In this document: positions 59,442 through 64,000 of the stretch, piece after piece
Layout of the letters: each line of letters opens with the position of its first letter
Numbering within the stretch: position 1 is the first letter of the stretch
Assembly: GCF_029961185.1 (NCBI RefSeq)
Contig: NZ_JASBQQ010000005.1
Location: 245,114 to 309,113 of the forward strand
Length of the DNA: 64,000 nucleotides
DNA from: Albidovulum aestuarii
Lineage (GTDB): Bacteria > Pseudomonadota > Alphaproteobacteria > Rhodobacterales > Rhodobacteraceae
Direction of reading: 5' to 3'
The notes under the pieces: model-generated
Told to the model about the DNA's origin: nothing
Database searches by the model: none
Seen by the model: only the letters and a program-made list of their open reading frames with translations
Made by a program: the position numbers and the translations under genes

Positions 59442-60155
59442 ATGACCAGTGGACATCATCGGCAAAGAACGGAGACCTGCCATGTCTGCCAGCGCCAGTA
59501 CCCTATGTCCGAGTTGCGCCCCTGGATATCGGTTCGACCCGGTGTTTCGACGCTGATTGCCGACGCCGCCCCGGGCTGGGCAGACGGGCGCTTCATCTGC
59601 CGGACCGATCTTGGCACCTATCGGCGGCTTTACGTCGAACGCCTTCTGGAAGAGGAACGGGGCGAGTTGGGGGAACTGGACCGGCAGGTCATCGCCAGTC
59701 TGGAAAGCGGTCAATATGTCTCACAAAACCCGCAGGCCGCGATTGACGAGACCGCCAGTTTCGGCGAACGAATGGCGGATCGGGTGGCAAGCTTCGGCGG
59801 TTCCTGGGGCTTCATCCTCACTTTCACTATGGTGCTGATCGGTTGGATGGCAGTGAATTCACTCTGGTTCGCCACCCGCCCCTTTGACCCGTACCCCTTT
59901 ATCCTCTTGAACCTAGTCCTCTCCTCCCTCGCGGCAATTCAAGCGCCAGTCATCATGATGAGCCAGCGGCGGCAGGAGGTGAAGGACCGGCTGCGGGCTG
60001 AAAACGACTACCGCGTCAACCTCAAGGCCGAACTGGAAATCCGCCAGTTGCACGAAAAGATCGACCACCAGCTGGCGCATCAGTGGGAAAAGCTGGCCGA
60101 ATTGCAGCAAATCCAGATAGAGCTTCTGGAGGAGCGCGGCGATGGACGGCGCTGA
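59442..60155 (+). CDS. DUF1003 membrane protein
   Basis: A 237-aa protein. The N-terminus has a treble-clef-like CHVCQRQYP (C13, C16) with a later C52 in GRFICRTDLG; the DUF1003 core has DRVASFGGSWGFILTFTMVL and membrane segments at about 122-141 and 151-174 (FILLNLVLSSLAAIQAPVIM), followed by a charged coiled coil (about 176-235, LEIRQLHEKIDHQLAHQWEK). Function unknown. It overlaps mprF by 14 bases, so the two are translationally coupled. Confidence 0.88.
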   Translation: MTSGHHRQRTETCHVCQRQYPMSELRPWISVRPGVSTLIADAAPGWADGRFICRTDLGTYRRLYVERLLEEERGELGELDRQVIASLESGQYVSQNPQAAIDETASFGERMADRVASFGGSWGFILTFTMVLIGWMAVNSLWFATRPFDPYPFILLNLVLSSLAAIQAPVIMMSQRRQEVKDRLRAENDYRVNLKAELEIRQLHEKIDHQLAHQWEKLAELQQIQIELLEERGDGRR

Positions 60156-62730
60156 TCCGCACGCACTGTCGCGCAAACTGAACGCGCTGACCAGCCATTC
60201 GGCGGTCCGGATCGTGATGCCGCTGATGATCACCGCCATTGCCATCTTCGTGCTGCACCGGCTGTCGCGCGAGGTGCATTGGCGCGACGTGGGCGCGAGC
60301 CTTGCCACCCTGCACCCGGCCGCGCTCCTCGCCGCGCTCCTCTGCGTCACGGGCAGCTATGCCTCGCTCTCGCTGTATGACGTGGCGGCCCTGCGCAGCC
60401 TCGCGCCGGGCAAGGTGCCGCCCCGGATAGCGGCGCTGGCCGGGGCCAGCGGCTTTGCGATTTCCAATTTTCTCGGCGCGTCCTGGCTGACGGGCAGCGC
60501 CGTACGCATGCGCATTTATTCGACCCTCGGCGTCGATCTTGGCGTGGTCGCCCATGTGATCGGCATGACCTGGCTGGCCTTCGCGTTCGGTCTCACACTC
60601 ATCCTCGGGCTTCTTTTCAGCTTCCACCCCGCGGGGCTGAGCGCTGTAATCCCCATCGGCACGAGCGCCGAGTCCGCCACCGGAATGGCGCTGCTGGCCG
60701 GGTTACTGGCGATCTATGTCTGGCTGGCGCGCGGACACCGGCAGATCCACCTCGGCCCTGTAAGGATCGAACTGCCACCCTTCCGCCTTGCGCTGACCAT
60801 CACCCTGATCGCCGTTGCCGATCTCGCCATCGCCTCGGGCACTCTTTATGTCCTGCTGCCCGCCGATCTCGGCGGCAACTACACCTATTTCTTCGTCGTC
60901 TATATCGCCGCCGTGGCGCTTGGCATTCTCAGCCATGCGCCTGGCGGGATCGGCGTGTTCGAGGCGAGTGTCATCGCCGGGCTTGGCGTCGGCGCGCGGC
61001 CCGACCTGCTGGCCGCCCTGATCCTCTACCGCCTCGTCTATTTCTTTCTGCCGTTCCTTGCCGCCGCCCTCGGGCTTGGTCTTGCCTGGGCGGCGGCCGA
61101 ACGGCGCGCCATCGGCGAGGCGGCGATGGGCGCCTACCGCATCGCCCAGCCCGCCGCGCCGGTCATCGCTGCCGGGGTGGCCCTCATCGCCGGGGCCATC
61201 CTCCTGGCCTCCGGTGGCCTTCCCGCAGACGAAACGCGCCTCGGTATCCTTCGCGACATCCTGCCGCTTTACTTCGTGGAAGCCTCGCATCTGGCCGGCT
61301 CCATCACCGGCGTCCTTCTGGTCGTCATTGCGCGGGGGCTTTACCGGCGGCTTTACCGGGCCTGGATCGTGGCGGTGCTTCTGATGGTTTTGGGCCTTGT
61401 CGCTTCGCTCGCGAAGGGCCTCGACTGGCACGAGGCGCTGTCGATGCTTGGTGCGCTCGCCCTCCTCGCTCTGTTCCGGCCTGCGTTCTACCGGATCGAG
61501 GGCGGTTCGATCTTCCGGCTCGACGCGGCCTGGATCGTTAGCCTTGCCGGACTTCTCGGCACGATGATCTGGATCGGCTTCTTCGCTCATGCCCATACTG
61601 CCTATCGCGACACGCTGTGGTGGCAGATGGCCTGGCATGGCGACGCCTCGCGGTTCCTGCGCGCTGCGCTGGCGACGGCGGTCATTCTTGGCGGTATCAG
61701 CCTGCATTCGCTCTTGTCTTCACGCGGCCGCCGCCCTGCGCCTGAACCGGTCCCCAATCAGGTTCGGGCGCTGCTGTCCACCTGCCCGCGCTCCGGCGCG
61801 CAGCTTGCCCTGACCGGCGACAAAACCTTCCTGCTGGCCGAGGACGGCAGCGGTTTTCTCGCCTATGCCGATACCGGCACCACGCTCGTCGCCCAGGGCG
61901 ATCCCGTCGGCTCGACCGAAGCCGGACGCACCCTCATCCGCCAGTTCCGCGAGAAGGCCGACCGCATGGGGCGGCGCGTGGCCTTCAACGCGGTGACGAG
62001 CACCTATCTGACCACCTTTCTCGACCTTGGCCTCTCGATCATGAAGATCGGCGAGGTTGCGCGGGTCGAGCTTGCGACCTTCACGCTGGACGGATCGGCG
62101 CGCAAGGATTTCCGCTATGCCCATGGCCGCGCCGAACGCGAGGGACTGGTCTTCGAGGTGATCCCCGCCGCCGATATCTGGCCGCTACTGCCCGAGCTCA
62201 AACGCATTTCAGATGCCTGGCTCGCGCTGAAACAGGGCGAGGAGAAGGGGTTCTCACTCGGCGCCTTTTCTGAGACCTATCTGAAGAACTTCGACATCGC
62301 GGTCCTGCGCCGAGGACCCGGTGGGGCGGTCCTTGCCTTCGCCAATCTCTGGCAGGGGGCGGAGCGGGCGGAACTGTCACCAGACCTTATGCGCTACGAT
62401 CCAGCCGGGCCAAGCTATGCGATGGACGCGCTCTTTGCCGCGCTGCTTCTTTGGGCCAAAGCCGAAGGATTTGCTTGGCTCTCGCTCGGCGCAGCGCCTT
62501 TCTCCGGCCTCACAGAACGCCGCTTCGCCCCGTTCTGGAATCGTATGGGAGGGCTTCTTTATGAACACGGCGAACATTTCTATCACTTCGAAGGGCTCCG
62601 TGCCTTCAAGCAGAAATTCGATCCGGTCTGGACACCCCACTACCTCGCCAGTCCCGGCGGGCTTGCCGTGCCACGTGTTCTTTACGAAATCAACGTCCTG
62701 ATCTCAGGGGGCGTGCGCGGGTTGATCTGA
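60142..62730 (+). CDS. mprF: Bifunctional lysyl-phosphatidylglycerol synthase/flippase MprF
   Basis: An 862-aa protein. The N-terminal about 500 residues form a polytopic flippase (ISNFLGASWLTGSAVRMRIY, SHAPGGIGVFEASVI), and the C-terminal about 330 residues the aminoacyl-PG synthase domain (KTFLLAEDGSGFLAYADTG, then GSTEAGRTLIRQF and FKQKFDPVWTPHYLA near the end). It aminoacylates phosphatidylglycerol using aminoacyl-tRNA and moves it outward, lowering surface charge and protecting against cationic peptides. The amino acid specificity cannot be read from sequence. Confidence 0.93.
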   Translation: MDGADPHALSRKLNALTSHSAVRIVMPLMITAIAIFVLHRLSREVHWRDVGASLATLHPAALLAALLCVTGSYASLSLYDVAALRSLAPGKVPPRIAALAGASGFAISNFLGASWLTGSAVRMRIYSTLGVDLGVVAHVIGMTWLAFAFGLTLILGLLFSFHPAGLSAVIPIGTSAESATGMALLAGLLAIYVWLARGHRQIHLGPVRIELPPFRLALTITLIAVADLAIASGTLYVLLPADLGGNYTYFFVVYIAAVALGILSHAPGGIGVFEASVIAGLGVGARPDLLAALILYRLVYFFLPFLAAALGLGLAWAAAERRAIGEAAMGAYRIAQPAAPVIAAGVALIAGAILLASGGLPADETRLGILRDILPLYFVEASHLAGSITGVLLVVIARGLYRRLYRAWIVAVLLMVLGLVASLAKGLDWHEALSMLGALALLALFRPAFYRIEGGSIFRLDAAWIVSLAGLLGTMIWIGFFAHAHTAYRDTLWWQMAWHGDASRFLRAALATAVILGGISLHSLLSSRGRRPAPEPVPNQVRALLSTCPRSGAQLALTGDKTFLLAEDGSGFLAYADTGTTLVAQGDPVGSTEAGRTLIRQFREKADRMGRRVAFNAVTSTYLTTFLDLGLSIMKIGEVARVELATFTLDGSARKDFRYAHGRAEREGLVFEVIPAADIWPLLPELKRISDAWLALKQGEEKGFSLGAFSETYLKNFDIAVLRRGPGGAVLAFANLWQGAERAELSPDLMRYDPAGPSYAMDALFAALLLWAKAEGFAWLSLGAAPFSGLTERRFAPFWNRMGGLLYEHGEHFYHFEGLRAFKQKFDPVWTPHYLASPGGLAVPRVLYEINVLISGGVRGLI

Positions 62731-62826
62731 ACTGGGTCGGCAGATTGCGGAAGTTTAATCCGGGCGTCAGGGCGGCGTATCTGCCGGGAAACAGAAGATG
62801 GAGAAACGCCCGCCGGAGCCCCTGAT

Positions 62827-63459
62827 ATGAAGCAATTGCTGCACGCCACCGCGCTGATTGTCCTGCCTGCCGCCGCCTTCTTCGTCCTGATGCCACAAAG
62901 CCCAAAGGCCGTTGCCGAATCCGAGGCCGCGTCAGGCCTTGGCGATCTGACGCCGTTCGAGGCGATCGTGACCGATGGTCAGGCAATTGCCGCAACCGGC
63001 GATTTTGTGGCCGCCGAAAAGCGCGTCAGCGACTTCGAGACCGCCTGGGATGACGCCGAGCCTGAACTGCGCGCCCGCGATGCCGCAGGCTGGGGCAGCG
63101 TTGACGATGCCGCCGACGCCGCCTTCGCCGCACTTCGCGCGGGCGATCCCGACAAGGTCAAGGTCGCGGAGACGCTCGGCGCGTTGCAATCGACCCTGCA
63201 TGCCCCCGTCACCGCAATGGGCACAGGCGTTGCAACCCTGGTAGCGGGCATCATGGTGACCGATGTGACCGGTCACGCCATCCCCTGCGAAGAAATGCTG
63301 AAGGATCTCACCGCGGCCATCGATGGCGGCAAGATCGCAGCCGCCAATCAGGCACAGGCCACAGAGTACCAGTCGAAGGCCACAGAACGCTGCAATGCCG
63401 ATGATGACAAGCGGGCTGACGAATTCTCGGCGCACGGCCTCGCCCTCGCCAGCAAGTAA
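62827..63459 (+). CDS. Exported hypothetical protein
   Basis: A 210-aa protein with a signal peptide or anchor (LLHATALIVLPAAAFFVLM, about 4-22), followed by an acidic, Ala-rich helical domain (FEAIVTDGQAIAATGDFVAA, then ADAAFAALRAGDPDKVKVAE). Two cysteines (CEEML and ERCN) lie in the C-terminal third. No family recognised. It is followed 18 bases later by the COG4705 gene, so they were probably co-transcribed before the IS insertion. Confidence 0.75.
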   Translation: MKQLLHATALIVLPAAAFFVLMPQSPKAVAESEAASGLGDLTPFEAIVTDGQAIAATGDFVAAEKRVSDFETAWDDAEPELRARDAAGWGSVDDAADAAFAALRAGDPDKVKVAETLGALQSTLHAPVTAMGTGVATLVAGIMVTDVTGHAIPCEEMLKDLTAAIDGGKIAAANQAQATEYQSKATERCNADDDKRADEFSAHGLALASK

Positions 63460-63477
63460 CATCGGGGATCAGACAAA

Positions 63478-63923
63478 ATGCCTCCTATCACAGCGTCAAT
63501 CAGACACATGCGCATCAACCGCGTGCCCCAGGTCACAGCCGAATTCTGGCTCATCAAGCTCATGGCCGTGACCATGGGCGAAACCGCCGCCGATTATCTG
63601 GCCGTCAACATGGGACTTGGCCTGACCGCTACCTCACTGATCATGGCCGGGATTCTCGTTGTGGCACTTGCCCTTCAGTTCGCTCAACGGCGCTATGTAC
63701 CCTGGTCCTACTGGCTGGCGGTGGTGCTGATCAGCATTGTCGGCACGCTGATCACCGACAACCTCGTCGACAATTTCGGTGTCAGCCTGGTGACGACGAC
63801 CACCGGCTTCACGCTGGCACTGGCCGCGACCTTCGCGTTCTGGTTCGCCTCTGAACGGACGCTATCGATCCACACGATCTTCACCGGGCGGCGCGAGGGC
63901 TTCTACTGGCTCGCGATCCTATT
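63478..63923 (+). pseudogene. COG4705 membrane protein gene, interrupted by IS insertion
   Basis: Opens MPPITASIRHMRINRVPQVT and shows the COG4705 pattern: KLMAVTMGETAADYLAVNMG, four predicted membrane segments including WLAVVLISIVGTLITDNLVD, and GRREGFYWLAILF. In the family this last segment is normally followed by a TFALGTAAGD-type repeat of the core. Here the family pattern stops after 148 codons, exactly where an IS3-type end begins. The 3' half, if present, lies beyond the window. The truncated protein is unlikely to be functional. Confidence 0.82.
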
Positions 63924-64000
63924 TGGACTTGCCCGGCTTTGGTGGAGAGCGTTTAGCTCACTTCCCGGGCCTTTCGCTCGAAGGCGATGGGGCTCTGGAA
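63924..64000. mobile_element. Right end of an IS3-family insertion sequence
   Basis: The element begins at about TGGACTTGCCCGGC (63924 onward), a TG-start terminal inverted repeat in this orientation, and contains the C-terminus of a transposase on the minus strand 30 bases inside. It runs off the window, so length, other end and target duplication are not visible. The boundary is inferred from loss of COG4705 similarity. Confidence 0.75.
63953..64000 (-). CDS. IS3-family transposase OrfB, C-terminal fragment
   Basis: Fifteen codons and a TAA stop are visible: FQSPIAFERKAREVS. This matches the (Y/F)xSPxxFE ending of IS3-family OrfB (DDE, rve-type integrase core) proteins, where the preceding sequence would read like HSALGY. 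The rest lies outside the window. Confidence 0.8.
   Translation of the reverse strand, partial: FQSPIAFERKAREVS

Overview
The window reads as a chromosomal segment of a high-GC alphaproteobacterium of the Rhodobacterales (Roseobacter/Paracoccaceae type). The main evidence is gene order: plsX-fabH-ihfA-merR, the scpB-scpA-nagZ-SPOR-argS string, ccmI-ruvX, and a heterotetrameric sarcosine oxidase operon, together with GC-rich intergenic palindromes of a kind I recall from this group. Most of the DNA is ordinary housekeeping sequence, densely packed in short operons with ATGA or GTGA stop/start overlaps.

Layout. 1-4162 (minus): soxB-soxD-soxA, sarcosine oxidase, with soxA cut by the window start. 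4365-6264 (plus): ccmI, ruvX and a DUF1289 gene. 6300-11008: a BamE-like lipoprotein, then DUF177, rpmF, plsX, fabH, ihfA and a MerR regulator (ribosome, lipid and nucleoid functions). 11097-12314: tRNA-Pro(GGG) and a double-length dCTP deaminase. 12376-17820 (minus): a small gene, scpB, scpA, nagZ, a SPOR protein and argS (chromosome condensation, wall recycling, division). 17972-25126 is more accessory: a cation/proton antiporter, an SDR lacking the usual catalytic Tyr/Lys, an AT-richer divergent pair (CGNR regulator and alpha/beta hydrolase), dgt, and a divergent TetR/AhpD-like pair. 25237-30062: erpA-like, ABC-F, marC, an aspartic protease and an MFS transporter. 30117-34882 (minus): a squalene/phytoene-synthase-like protein, a methyltransferase, cimA and cysS. 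35214-41382: envelope lipoprotein, TPM protein, outer-membrane barrel, SDR, HerA-like ATPase, a structured non-coding interval and an IalB protein. 41482-46615: a lipid A-like cluster (KAS, ACP, LpxD), an L,D-transpeptidase and a Tat-exported YcbK-like peptidase. 46695-48910: CoA-binding protein, YHS protein, rlmB, tRNA-Tyr. 49099-51711: a large serine recombinase with DUF2924 and DUF3489 partners, probably mobile. 52339-63459: an envelope-stress block with DegQ, two OmpR-family two-component systems facing each other, a DUF1344 protein, a DUF1003 membrane protein and MprF. At 63924 an IS3-family element interrupts a COG4705 membrane protein gene and runs off the window.

The observations I rate highest are these. 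(1) A cysteine-rich 18-codon reading frame in the cysS leader, behind a perfect TATAAT box, suggests cysteine-responsive control. (2) Two tandem small-RNA-like units with strong intrinsic terminators lie between the HerA-like gene and the ialB-type gene. (3) The serine recombinase/DUF2924/DUF3489 cassette sits beside tRNA-Tyr. (4) A dedicated KAS-ACP-LpxD cluster is present. (5) The IS3 insertion at the right edge. (6) A palindromic intergenic repeat family has three copies here. Positions of promoters, small RNAs and operators are inferred by eye from sequence and have not been tested.
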